From Actinoplanes italicus (GTDB taxonomy: Bacteria; Actinomycetota; Actinomycetes; Mycobacteriales; Micromonosporaceae), in contig NZ_PVMZ01000020.1 of the NCBI RefSeq assembly GCF_003001815.1, positions 1 to 64,000 of the forward strand: a DNA stretch of 64,000 nucleotides. Direction: 5' to 3'. A model generated the notes under the pieces. The model saw only the letters and a program-made list of their open reading frames with translations. It was not told the origin of the DNA and did not search any database. Within the stretch, counting starts at the first letter, position 1; each line of letters starts with the position of its first letter. A program made the position numbers and the translations under genes. Below, one piece after another: positions 7,499-15,567 of the stretch.

Positions 7499-9172
7499 TT
7501 ATCGAATGAGGGCGTCGACCAGTCGCCACGGGCGGCCGTCGACGAGATCGGTGTTCCGCGAGACCAGGCGGTTCGCGGCTTGTGCGGGAGCGACCTCGGC
7601 GGCGCCGGTGGGGACGCCCGCCGGGATGTCGGTGCGGACCGGCGTGGAGATGCGGCCGGTGAACGGCCCCTCCCACCTGGTCCAGAGCGTGAAGTCGGGG
7701 GTCATCGCGAGGACCGCCGAGGGCTGGCCGATCGGGGTGGCGACGACCAGGTTGAGGCGGTTCTCGGCGGCGCGTTCGGGCAGGCCGAGAGCCAGCTCCC
7801 AGTCCTCCTGCGCTTCGTAGGGAACTGCCACCACATCCGCGTCCAGCAGCGCGGCCAGCCGGAACGTCTCCGGATAGAGCGCGTCGGCGCCGGCGATGAC
7901 CGCGAGCCGGCCCCATTCCAGATCGACCGGGACGATCGCCGTGCCGGGCCCGCCGTGGAGTCGCGGCTGGCGGGCGACGATGCCGTCCTCGCCGATCACG
8001 ACGCCCTCGCCGCCGATCACGGTCACCGCGTGCGCCCCGGTCCCGGCCAGCGCCGCCGAAATCGCGTGGTGATCTGCGGTCCGTTCCGCGCCGGAGGTCA
8101 CCACGCCGGGGTCCCCGTCCCCGTTCGCGTGGTGATCTGCGGTCCGTTCCGCGCCGGAGGTCACCACGCCGGTGAGCGCGGGCAGGACGATGAGCCGGGC
8201 GCCCTTGGCCACCGCGTCGCTGATCAGCGCGATGTCGCGCACCACGGCGACCGGCAGGCCTGGGGCGCCGGGTGGCCGCTGCCGGCCCACCGGTGCGGCT
8301 GCGATCGGGCCGTACAGCTCCGGGCGCCGGGACGCGAAGATGTCCGTGCCGTCCGGCCGGGTCTTGTTGTCGGCCCGCGCGGGCTCGATGTCGGCGACGA
8401 TCACGGCCTCGCCGGTGCGCGGGGCCTTGGCGACGATCGTGCCGTCCGGCGCGACGATCTGGGACTCGCCGGCGCCGTGCAGCCACTCCGGCGGGACCCC
8501 GAGACGCTGGGCGATCGCGGGCAGCTCGTCGCGGGGCAGCAGCGGCCCGACCTTGTTGGCGGCCACCACCCACACCTTGTTCTCGGCGGCGCGGACCGGG
8601 ATGTGCAGGTCGGCCTCGTCCAGCGCGAAGCTGTTCAGGCTGTTCAGCAGCACCTGCGCGCCGCGCAGCGCGAGGCCGCGGGCCACCTCGTTGATGACGC
8701 CCTCCATGCAGGCGTACATCCCGATCCGCCCGAGCGGCGTCTCCAGCACCGGGCCGACGGTCGCGCCGGGCTCGAGGAAGTCGTTCTCGGCGCCCATCAG
8801 CGTCTGCTTGTCGCAGGTGCCGGCGACCTCACCGGCCGGGTCGAACAGCAGGTTCGTGCCGCCGGTGGTCCCGTCCGGATGGGCGTGCGTGACGTTGATC
8901 TTGATCCAGATGCCGTGCCGGCGGGCTCGCTCGGCGATGGCGGTCAGGAACTCGTCGCCCGGCCGCGTCGCGCGTTCGTGGGCCTGGGCGCGCGACGCGT
9001 ACCAGGAGAGATGGTTGCAGAACTCGGGCAGCACCACGATCTGTGCCCGCTGCCCGGCCGCGGCGTCGATGACGCGCAGGCAGGCGGCGAGGTTCTCGGC
9101 GACATCCTGCCCGGCCTCGATCTGGGCCGCGGCGACGCGGATTCGGTCACCGGGCAGTCCAACACCGGCCAT
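7499..9172 (-). CDS. Two-domain carbon-nitrogen hydrolase (nitrilase superfamily) with degenerate second domain
   Basis: The 557-residue product carries two nitrilase-superfamily domains. Domain 1 (about 10-270) keeps the catalytic triad: Glu50 in VVLPEF, Lys122 in CDKQTL and Cys155 in YACMEG. Domain 2 (about 285-557) lacks it: the Glu motif reads IVLPALTG and the Cys position reads VIAGADALYPE, so it is probably non-catalytic. Residues about 336-369 are encoded by two in-frame copies of the 39-bp repeat. ATG at 9172 follows an AGGGGG ribosome site. It is the first gene of the nine-gene minus-strand operon and would hydrolyse an amide, nitrile or imide-derived C-N bond. The exact substrate cannot be read from sequence. 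Confidence 0.9.
   Translation of the reverse strand: MAGVGLPGDRIRVAAAQIEAGQDVAENLAACLRVIDAAAGQRAQIVVLPEFCNHLSWYASRAQAHERATRPGDEFLTAIAERARRHGIWIKINVTHAHPDGTTGGTNLLFDPAGEVAGTCDKQTLMGAENDFLEPGATVGPVLETPLGRIGMYACMEGVINEVARGLALRGAQVLLNSLNSFALDEADLHIPVRAAENKVWVVAANKVGPLLPRDELPAIAQRLGVPPEWLHGAGESQIVAPDGTIVAKAPRTGEAVIVADIEPARADNKTRPDGTDIFASRRPELYGPIAAAPVGRQRPPGAPGLPVAVVRDIALISDAVAKGARLIVLPALTGVVTSGAERTADHHANGDGDPGVVTSGAERTADHHAISAALAGTGAHAVTVIGGEGVVIGEDGIVARQPRLHGGPGTAIVPVDLEWGRLAVIAGADALYPETFRLAALLDADVVAVPYEAQEDWELALGLPERAAENRLNLVVATPIGQPSAVLAMTPDFTLWTRWEGPFTGRISTPVRTDIPAGVPTGAAEVAPAQAANRLVSRNTDLVDGRPWRLVDALIR
8066..8167. repeat. Two in-frame 39-bp repeat copies inside the C-N hydrolase gene
   Basis: Copies at 8066-8104 and 8129-8167 are identical, start GTGGTGATCTGCGG and end GGTCACCAC, and match the ends and exact length of the units at 1-581 and 44414-44696. 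The copy-to-copy period is 63 bp (21 codons) and each unit is 13 codons, encoding VVTSGAERTADHH twice, so the reading frame is kept. The insertion falls just after the degenerate Glu motif of the second nitrilase domain, where a loop is expected. Confidence 0.93.
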
Positions 9173-9185
9173 GCGGTTCCCCCTA

Positions 9186-9201
9186 GCGAAACGGCGTTTC
9201 C
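9186..9201 (-). promoter_or_regulatory. Candidate operator of the C-N hydrolase / RCCR-like operon
   Basis: The minus strand reads GGAAACGCCGTTTCGC, holding the inverted repeat GAAAC-N3-GTTTC and ending in the heptamer GTTTCGC. It lies 14 bases upstream of the ATG at 9172. A 16-mer identical at 13 positions (GGAAACACCTTTTCAC) lies in the promoter of the 19642 operon, and GTTTCGC also occurs at both promoters around the IclR gene. A shared regulator is the simplest reading. No good -35/-10 pair is obvious. Confidence 0.5.
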
Positions 9202-9279
9202 CAAAACTACACTCGGGGCCGCTTTCGCAACAGGGGTTCTCTCGATGGCAAAGATATTTTTGGGGGTGCAGGGGTGCTT

Positions 9280-9561
9280 GTGCACGTCGTTCTCATGAAG
9301 TTTTCGGATGCCGGGGATGCTGCCGGGGCCAAGTCGCGTCTGGAGGCGCTCGGCGAGGTGGTTCCGGAGATCCGTTCCCTCCGGGCCCACCTCGACGAGC
9401 TGCACACCGAAGTCTCCTGGCACCTGCACCTGGTGACCACCCACCGGGACGTCGACGATCTCCGGGCCTACCAGGCACATCCCGCCCACCTCGAGCTCGG
9501 TGCCTGGCTGCGCCCGCTGCTGGCCGCCCGCGCCGTCGTCGACTACACCGAGGACGCCTGA
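9280..9561 (+). CDS. Dabb-type (stress-responsive A/B barrel) small protein
   Basis: About 93 residues: a ferredoxin-like alpha/beta barrel of the Dabb family, recognisable from the opening HVVLMKF, the middle block VSWHLHLVTTHRDVDDLRAY and the terminal VVDYTE. Some Dabb proteins are small cyclases or decarboxylases, others have no known role. GTG at 9280 is preferred because AGGGG lies 5 bases upstream and the protein then opens with the typical HVVL strand; GTG at 9274 is the alternative. It is transcribed divergently from the nine-gene operon and shares its upstream region, so it may belong to the same regulon. No function is assigned. Confidence 0.75.
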   Translation: MHVVLMKFSDAGDAAGAKSRLEALGEVVPEIRSLRAHLDELHTEVSWHLHLVTTHRDVDDLRAYQAHPAHLELGAWLRPLLAARAVVDYTEDA

Positions 9562-9571
9562 TCCGCCGTGA

Positions 9572-10333
9572 TCAGCCGTTCAGCATCCGGTAGACGGCGG
9601 CCGGGGCCTTCTTCGCCTTCGGTGCCGACGGCTTCTTGACCTTGCCGTACCTGTAGGTGATCGTGCAGGCCTTGGCGGACGGCACCTTGATCGTCATGGT
9701 GCTGACGTTCCCGGCCTCGTCCACGGCCGCCTCGAACGGGATGGCCTGCGCCTGGGCGCCCAGCTCGGTCACGGTGTCGGCGGCGATGGCCGACGAGCCC
9801 TTCCCGTACCTGGTCAGGTCCAGCGTCCCGGTGAACTTCGCACCGTCCTGAACCACACCGGATGCGACGCCCACGAGTCGGCCGACGCCCATCGGGTCGA
9901 GGTCGTCCTCGTCGAAAGACACCATGTCGTTGTCGGGATCGTCGAACTTCGCCGGGTCCAATTTCATCCAGTCCCTCGGGATGCCGGCCCTGGTGAACAG
10001 TGATGCGGGCTTGGAGGTGATCCGGGCGTATGTCGTCCCGGAGCTCACTGTCTTGAACGACATCGTGAGAGTGCCGTGCGGAGTCTTCATCGTGCTCTCG
10101 ACCTGCCTGGTCTTGGTCGCGGGGTCGACCATGCCGGAGAACTGCGCCATGCAGCCTCCCTTGGCGGTGTACGAGAACGCGGGCGTCGTCGCGTCCGGCA
10201 CCGCGGCGGCCAGGTTGTCGGCGGCGGAGGGCGGGACCTGGGACGTGCCGGCTTCCGCGGTTCCGCAGGCGGCGGCGCCGAGAGCGAGGACGGTGACAGT
10301 GGCCAGTCCGGCCACGCGACGGTGGTTGCGCAC
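9572..10333 (-). CDS. Secreted lipoprotein, LppX/LprG-like size, function unknown
   Basis: The 253-residue product has a lipoprotein signal peptide (basic MRNHRR, hydrophobic stretch, then GAAAC with Cys23 as the lipidation site). The mature part is an alternating-strand domain with conserved-looking segments such as TSYARIT-like and LDLTRYG, compatible with the LppX/LprG/LolA-like lipoprotein fold, though I cannot confirm it. The C-terminus is Lys/Ala/Pro-rich. The gene converges on the Dabb gene and is not coupled to the neighbouring catabolic operons, so it is probably unrelated to them. The start is GTG at 10333. Confidence 0.8.
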   Translation of the reverse strand: MRNHRRVAGLATVTVLALGAAACGTAEAGTSQVPPSAADNLAAAVPDATTPAFSYTAKGGCMAQFSGMVDPATKTRQVESTMKTPHGTLTMSFKTVSSGTTYARITSKPASLFTRAGIPRDWMKLDPAKFDDPDNDMVSFDEDDLDPMGVGRLVGVASGVVQDGAKFTGTLDLTRYGKGSSAIAADTVTELGAQAQAIPFEAAVDEAGNVSTMTIKVPSAKACTITYRYGKVKKPSAPKAKKAPAAVYRMLNG

Positions 10334-10562
10334 AGGTGACTCCGGGGGATTCGGGGAGGACGGCCTCCGCGCGGCTCACCCGGGGCGGTCCGCCGCCGGG
10401 TCCGCGATCTCGCAACGGCCGTCCCCTACGGTACGGACCACTGCGTACCCCCACCAACGGTGTGAAAATGCGGTTCGCGCAGCCCGTACGTCAGAGGTGA
10501 GGATTTCGCAGTTCTTCTCCTCGCCCGTTCCGGCGATCTGATCCGCCAGCCGGTGGTTGGGA

Positions 10563-10628
10563 CCGCGAACCGTGACCGGGCCGGGCGGCGGCCCTCTCCT
10601 CCGCCTTCCGGACGGTCACGGTTCGCGG
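10563..10628. terminator. Long inverted repeat, likely terminator of the 17934-to-10666 operon
   Basis: Perfect 16-bp arms (10563-10578 and 10613-10628; CCGCGAACCGTGACCG and its complement) flank a 34-base loop that is itself GC-rich. The structure lies 38 bases beyond the last stop codon of the six-gene minus-strand operon. It lacks a clear U-tract, as is common in GC-rich actinobacteria. The rest of the gene-free stretch 10334-10665 holds nothing else I can name. Confidence 0.6.
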
Positions 10629-10665
10629 CGTCTCGACCCGCCGCCCGCCACGCCGGCGGGGCGCC

Positions 10666-12102
10666 TCAACCCGGCGGGTACGCCGACGGCCCGCCCGCTG
10701 CCACCCCGGCGCCCGGGCGGAACGCCGCCGGGGCGTGGATGACGCAGGTCTGGACGTACTCGGCGAGACCCTCGTGGGCGTACTCCCGTCCCCAGCCGGA
10801 GCGCTTCACCCCGCCGAACGGGGCGCGCAGGCTCATGCCCGTGCGGTTGTGCGTGTTGACGAACGTGAACCCGGCCTCGAACCGCCGGGCGAACGCGAAC
10901 GCCCGCTCCTCGTCGGCGCTCCACACCGAGGCGCCGAGCCCGAGTTCCCCGGCGTTCGCCGCGTCCAGCACCGCCTCCTCGTCGTCGTAGCCCAGCACCG
11001 GCACGACCGGTGCGAACTGCTCCGCGACGACCAGTGGCGAACCCGGATCCGGCCCGGCGACGAGCGCGGGCCGCACGAAGTAGCCGCTCTCCGGGTCACC
11101 CTCGAAACGACCGAGATCGTGTACGACCCCGCCGGCTCGCAGGGTCTCGGCCGCCCGCTGTGCGGCTGCCGAGATCACCGGGCCCATCGTGACGCCGTCG
11201 GCCAGCGGGTCGCCGGTGACCAGGACACGGTCGGCGGCGGCCAGGTACGCCTCCACGAAGCCGTCCAGGCGCGAGGACGGCACGTACAGCCGTTTCGCCG
11301 CCATGCAGACCTGACCGCTGGTCGCGAAACTCGCCATCACCAGGCGGTCCATGGCCTCGTCGGTGAACGGGGCGTCGTCGAGGAACACGGCCGGGTCGTT
11401 GCCGCCGAGTTCGAGCACGGTCGGGGTCAGCCGGTCGCCGGCCAGGGCCGCCACCGCCCGGCCGCCGTCCGCACCACCGGTGAACGCCACCTTCCGGACC
11501 AGATCGTGCCCGACCAGCGCGGCCCCGGTGCCGGCCCCGCCGTGCACCACCCGGGCCGGCGCCTCGAAGAGCGCCACCACGCGCGAGATCGTCAGCGGCG
11601 CGAGCGGCGACGGCTTCACGACGACCGCGTTGCCCGCCGCCAGCGCCGGCGCGATCTTGAGCATGCCGAGGATGACCGGAGCGTTCCACGGTGTCACGGC
11701 GGCGACCACGCCGTACGGTTTGCGCTGCTCGACGATCCGCCCGAGCTCGTCGTCGACGATCCGGTCCGCGTAGGCGGCCGGGGCGTGCTCGACCACCCAC
11801 CGCAGATACCGGACCGCGAAACCGATCTCGCCGCGGCAGTCCCCGACGACCTTGCCGGACTCGCGGGCCAGCAGTGTCGCCAGTTCGGCGGCGGACTCCT
11901 CGATCGACGTGGCGGCCCGGCTCAGCACCGCGAGCCGTTCCGGCAGTTCGCGGGCGGCCCACTTGCGCTGCCCGGCATCGGCCTCGCGGACGATCGCGTC
12001 GACCGCCTCGGCCGGCGTCTCCGCCACGACCCCGGCGATCTCAGCGGTACGGGCGGGGTTCTCCCGGGCGATCACGCCCGCGCCACCGATCGGCGCGCTC
12101 AT
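10666..12102 (-). CDS. Aldehyde dehydrogenase family protein
   Basis: The 478-residue NAD(P)-dependent aldehyde dehydrogenase has the NAD-site motif FTGGADGG, the general-base Glu motif LELGGN and the nucleophile motif ATSGQVCMA with the catalytic Cys. It oxidises an aldehyde to a carboxylate in the cytoplasm. ATG at 12102 overlaps the stop of the FAD monooxygenase gene by 4 bases (ATGA), so the longer frame running to 12951 is not its real start. It is the last gene of the minus-strand operon under the IclR-linked promoter. A second aldehyde dehydrogenase lies at 14125. The substrate is unknown. Confidence 0.92.
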   Translation of the reverse strand: MSAPIGGAGVIARENPARTAEIAGVVAETPAEAVDAIVREADAGQRKWAARELPERLAVLSRAATSIEESAAELATLLARESGKVVGDCRGEIGFAVRYLRWVVEHAPAAYADRIVDDELGRIVEQRKPYGVVAAVTPWNAPVILGMLKIAPALAAGNAVVVKPSPLAPLTISRVVALFEAPARVVHGGAGTGAALVGHDLVRKVAFTGGADGGRAVAALAGDRLTPTVLELGGNDPAVFLDDAPFTDEAMDRLVMASFATSGQVCMAAKRLYVPSSRLDGFVEAYLAAADRVLVTGDPLADGVTMGPVISAAAQRAAETLRAGGVVHDLGRFEGDPESGYFVRPALVAGPDPGSPLVVAEQFAPVVPVLGYDDEEAVLDAANAGELGLGASVWSADEERAFAFARRFEAGFTFVNTHNRTGMSLRAPFGGVKRSGWGREYAHEGLAEYVQTCVIHAPAAFRPGAGVAAGGPSAYPPG

Positions 12103-13259
12103 GCCGGGACCGGGCGCAGGGAGGCGATCATGGAGCTGCGCAGCAGCGACTGCCGGGCCAGCGCCGGATCGGCGGCCGTCGCGCGCAGTCCGTCGAGATG
12201 GGCGGCGCGGGCGTCGGGGTCGGTGGCGCGGAGGCGCTCGTAGTTCTGGTGGGAGACGCTCTGCACGTATTCGAGGGCGATCCGGCGGCGGTCGCCGGCG
12301 GCCGTCCAGACCGTCGCGTCGTCGCCGGTCGCCAGGGCCGCGGCGTAGGCGACGGCGTCGTGGATGCCGGAGTTCATTCCCAGGCCGCCGAGCGGGTTGT
12401 TGACGTGGGCGGCGTCGCCGGCCAGCAGGACCCGGCCGGTGCGGAACGACGTGGCCACGCGCTGGTGGACCCGGTACATGCTGGCGTGCGCGATCCGCCA
12501 CGGCCGGCCGGGGTCGTGGACGCCGCGCAGGCGCTGGTCGAGACGGGCGTACTCGTGCTCGTCGGGCGTCTCGGCCGGTGTCGGCAGCAGCACCCGCCAG
12601 TGGTCGGGCGTGCGCAGCAGCACGCACCACTCGACCGGGTCGAACACGTAGTTGACGGCGGCCAGGTCGTCGAGCCAGCCGGTCAGGTCCTCGTCGGCCG
12701 AGGCGACCAGGAAACGCTCGGGGTAGGTGATGCCGTCGAAGGTGACGCCGGTGGCCCGCCGCGTCGACGAGTGCGCGCCGTCGGCGCCGATCAGCCAGTC
12801 GCCGTGCCGGGAGCGGCCGTCGGCGGCGGTCACGGTGACCGACGTGTCGTGCTGATCGGCGGCGGTCACGTGGAAACCGAATTCGATACCGCAACCGGGG
12901 TACGTCAGCAGGTGGCGCAGCAGGATCGGTGTGAGCTTCGACTGTTCGCACTGGATCCGGTACGGGAAGCGCGTGTCACCGGCCAGGACGGCCAGGTCGA
13001 GCATCGCGATCAGGCCCTCGCGGCGGTCCCGGTAAGCGAACGTGGGTGACAGCAGCCCGCGTTCGTGCAGCTCGGCGCCCACCCCGAGGTCGTCGAGCAT
13101 CTCCAGGGTGGGTGGGTGGAACGTGGACGCCCGCGACTCGGCGGCCAGCTCGCCGCCGGACTCGAGGACGGTGACGGCGAAGCCGCGGCGCGCGAGTGCG
13201 AGCGCCGCGGTCAGGCCGACCGGTCCGGCCCCGGCGACCAGGATGCGGGTCGTGTTCAC
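12099..13259 (-). CDS. FAD-dependent monooxygenase (PheA/TfdB/UbiH-type hydroxylase)
   Basis: The 386-residue flavoprotein has all three group A hydroxylase motifs: the dinucleotide fold VAGAGPVGL at the N-terminus, the DG motif GADGAHSSTR, and the GD motif LLAGDAAHVNNPLGGLGMN. Such enzymes hydroxylate aromatic or other activated rings using NAD(P)H and oxygen. It is on the short side for the family, lacking the C-terminal thioredoxin-like domain of phenol hydroxylases. GTG at 13259 is placed by the 4-base overlap with the upstream lyase stop. The gene is in the middle of a coupled operon with aldehyde dehydrogenases, which suggests oxidative processing of a ring compound. The exact substrate is unknown. 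Confidence 0.9.
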   Translation of the reverse strand: MNTTRILVAGAGPVGLTAALALARRGFAVTVLESGGELAAESRASTFHPPTLEMLDDLGVGAELHERGLLSPTFAYRDRREGLIAMLDLAVLAGDTRFPYRIQCEQSKLTPILLRHLLTYPGCGIEFGFHVTAADQHDTSVTVTAADGRSRHGDWLIGADGAHSSTRRATGVTFDGITYPERFLVASADEDLTGWLDDLAAVNYVFDPVEWCVLLRTPDHWRVLLPTPAETPDEHEYARLDQRLRGVHDPGRPWRIAHASMYRVHQRVATSFRTGRVLLAGDAAHVNNPLGGLGMNSGIHDAVAYAAALATGDDATVWTAAGDRRRIALEYVQSVSHQNYERLRATDPDARAAHLDGLRATAADPALARQSLLRSSMIASLRPVPA

Positions 13260-14128
13260 GTGTCTATCCCCTTGGGCACATAGCGGGCGTCGAGGTCGAG
13301 GGCCTCGTCCTGGCCGATCAGCGCGGTGAACGCGGCCCACGGCATCCGGTCGACCGGTTCGGCGGTGCCGGTGTCGGCGATCGACCGGTAGGCGAGCGAG
13401 GCGGCCCGCATGGACGCGAGCAACGCCGCGACCGGGTGCAGCACGAGACGGACACCGGCGGCGGCGAGATCGGCGTCGGACACGGCCGGGCGGTTGCCGC
13501 CGGCTTCGCTGCGATTGATCACCACGGGTACGCCGGGAAGCGCCTCGTGCAGGCGCTTCAGCTCGTCCAGCCTGTCCACGCCCTCGGGGAACACCGCGTC
13601 CGCCCCGGCCTCGGCGTAGGCCCGGCAGCGCACGATCGTCTCGTCGAGACCGCTGACCGAGTACGCGTCGGTGCGGGCGATCACCACGATCTGCGGCGCC
13701 TGGTCGGCCAGAGCGGTGATCTTCGCGGCCGCCTCGCCGATGGCGATCAGCTCCTTGCGGGCCAGATGGCCGCACCGCTTCGGGCTGACCTGGTCCTCCA
13801 GGTGCAGACCGGCGATACCGGCACGGGCGTACGCCAGCGCCGTCCACACCGCGTGCAGCGGATTGCCGTAACCGGTGTCCGCGTCGGCGATCAGCGGAAT
13901 GCCGTCCAGGGCCGGGACCAGGGTGGACGCCCGGTCGGCGATCTGGGTGCCGTGCACGTAACCGAGGTCGGGACGGCCCAGCATGATTGCCGAGACCGCC
14001 GCCCCGGACAGGTGCACCGCCCGGTGCCCGGCCGCGACGGCGAGGGCGGCGGTCACCGGGTCGTAGACGCCGGGAGCGTGGGTGACCCGGCCGGAGGCGA
14101 GAATGGCTCGCAATGCTGAAGCAGTCAT
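13256..14128 (-). CDS. Isocitrate lyase / PEP mutase superfamily protein
   Basis: The 290-residue TIM-barrel protein carries ADADTGYG, the LEDQVSPKRCGH active-site loop (a K-R/K-C-G-H signature with catalytic Cys) and ARTDA, all landmarks of the superfamily that includes 2-methylisocitrate lyase, 2,3-dimethylmalate lyase and oxaloacetate decarboxylase. It would cleave a C-C bond in a 2-hydroxy- or 2-alkyl-malate-type diacid to pyruvate or a related acid. The ATG at 14128 overlaps the upstream aldehyde dehydrogenase stop by 4 bases. The context of a maleate-isomerase-family enzyme and a CitE-like lyase in the same island makes an alkylmalate substrate attractive, but that remains inference. 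Confidence 0.88.
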   Translation of the reverse strand: MTASALRAILASGRVTHAPGVYDPVTAALAVAAGHRAVHLSGAAVSAIMLGRPDLGYVHGTQIADRASTLVPALDGIPLIADADTGYGNPLHAVWTALAYARAGIAGLHLEDQVSPKRCGHLARKELIAIGEAAAKITALADQAPQIVVIARTDAYSVSGLDETIVRCRAYAEAGADAVFPEGVDRLDELKRLHEALPGVPVVINRSEAGGNRPAVSDADLAAAGVRLVLHPVAALLASMRAASLAYRSIADTGTAEPVDRMPWAAFTALIGQDEALDLDARYVPKGIDT

Positions 14129-15567
14129 GACCGGCTGTGTAGCGCGAAACCGTTCTCAACGCCAACCACACGTGGGTTGGTGAAGAACAGCAGGGTCTCG
14201 GCGGTGCCCTCTTCGGAGTAGCCGGAGATGCCCCAGGCGGGGCGCGGCGTGAACAGGTGCAGGCTCATGATCGAGGAGCCGTTGACCTTTACCTCGCCGG
14301 CGCGGACCCGTCTGGCGACCGCGAGAGCGGCCTCCTCGTCGGTGCCGAGGACGTAGCCCTCCAGGCCGTACCGGGTGCCGTTGGCCAGGGCCACCGCCTC
14401 GTCGACCGTGGTGTAGCCGTGCACCGCCGCGACCGGGCCGAAGATCTCATCGGTCGTACGGGCCGGGTCGGCGCCGACGACCAGCGACGGGGCGAGAGTG
14501 TTGCCGGGACCGGTCAGCGCGGCCTCGCGGACCGTGCCACCCAGGTCGTCTCGGGCCTTGACGACGGCCGCGCGGTGTCCGGAGTGGATCAGCGGGCCGT
14601 AGTCGGTGGCCTCGTCGGACGGGTCACCGGTGACCATCTCGCTGACCCGGCCGAGGATCGCGTCCACCAGAGCGCTCTCGCGGCCGGCCGGGACGATCAG
14701 GCGGCCCAGCGCGCGGCACCACTGGCCGTTCAGGGTGGTGAGCAGGTCGGCGGCGGCGCGGGCGGCGACGTGCTCGTCGGCGTCCGGCAGCACGATCAGC
14801 GCGTTGTTGCCGCCCAGCTCCAGCTGCACCGGTTTGATGTCGTAGGCGCAGGCGGCCGCGACCGCCCGGCCGCCGCCGAGCCCGCCGGTGAACGAGACGG
14901 CCCGGACCCGCGGGTCGGAGACGATCGCGGCGCCCGTCCCGGCGCCGCCGTGCAGCAGCTGGAACAGCGCGGGCGGCGCTCCCGCCTCGCGCAGCACGGC
15001 GTCGATCACCCCGGCGAGGCGTTCGGTGCCGAACGGGGCGTACTCGCTCGGTTTCAGGATGGCCGGGCAGCCCGCGGCGAGAGCGTTGGCGACCTTGTGA
15101 GCGGCCATCGGAGCGGGGGCGTTCCACGGTACGAGACAGGCTGCCGGACCCCATGGCAGGCGCTCGACGAGCACCTCGCGGCCGTCCTCGCGCACCGCCG
15201 ACGACGTCAGGATGCCGAGGCGGAGCTGGCTCGCGGCCAGGGCGAACGCGCCCGCCAGGATCATGCCGAGCGGGGCGGTCTGCCGGATCGGGACACCGGT
15301 GGCCCGCGACTCCATCGCGGTGATCTCCGGAGCGGCCGCCGCGACGGCGGCGGCGATCCGGTCCAGGACGTCAGCGCGGTCGCCTGCCGGAAGCTCCCAG
15401 GCGCCCAGGGCGCCTGCCGCGGCCAGCGCCTCCTCGACGCGGGACGGTGACGAGCCCAGCGCCGGGCCGATCACCTCGCCGGTGGCCGGGTTCTCCAGAG
15501 TCACACCGGCCGGGGTGGCGCACGCTTCCCACGTACCGCAGACGAGGTCTTTGACCGTGAAAGTCAT
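14125..15567 (-). CDS. Aldehyde dehydrogenase family protein
   Basis: The 480-residue product has the family motifs VPWNAPAP, SFTGGLGGG, the general-base Glu motif LELGGNNA, and a nucleophile region LNGQWCRALG with the catalytic Cys. It oxidises an aldehyde using NAD(P)+. It is only distantly related to the aldehyde dehydrogenase at 10666, so the operon has two different enzymes rather than a recent copy. Both ends overlap their neighbours by 4 bases, with the acyl-CoA-dehydrogenase-like gene upstream and the lyase gene downstream. Together with the FAD monooxygenase this suggests stepwise oxidation to a dicarboxylate. The substrate cannot be named. Confidence 0.91.
   Translation of the reverse strand: MTFTVKDLVCGTWEACATPAGVTLENPATGEVIGPALGSSPSRVEEALAAAGALGAWELPAGDRADVLDRIAAAVAAAAPEITAMESRATGVPIRQTAPLGMILAGAFALAASQLRLGILTSSAVREDGREVLVERLPWGPAACLVPWNAPAPMAAHKVANALAAGCPAILKPSEYAPFGTERLAGVIDAVLREAGAPPALFQLLHGGAGTGAAIVSDPRVRAVSFTGGLGGGRAVAAACAYDIKPVQLELGGNNALIVLPDADEHVAARAAADLLTTLNGQWCRALGRLIVPAGRESALVDAILGRVSEMVTGDPSDEATDYGPLIHSGHRAAVVKARDDLGGTVREAALTGPGNTLAPSLVVGADPARTTDEIFGPVAAVHGYTTVDEAVALANGTRYGLEGYVLGTDEEAALAVARRVRAGEVKVNGSSIMSLHLFTPRPAWGISGYSEEGTAETLLFFTNPRVVGVENGFALHSRS

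Noticed and set aside
6893..9298. Plus-strand reading frame of 801 residues
   Set aside because: It is antisense to the C-N hydrolase and RCCR-like copy 2 and has Arg/Gly/Val-rich shadow composition.
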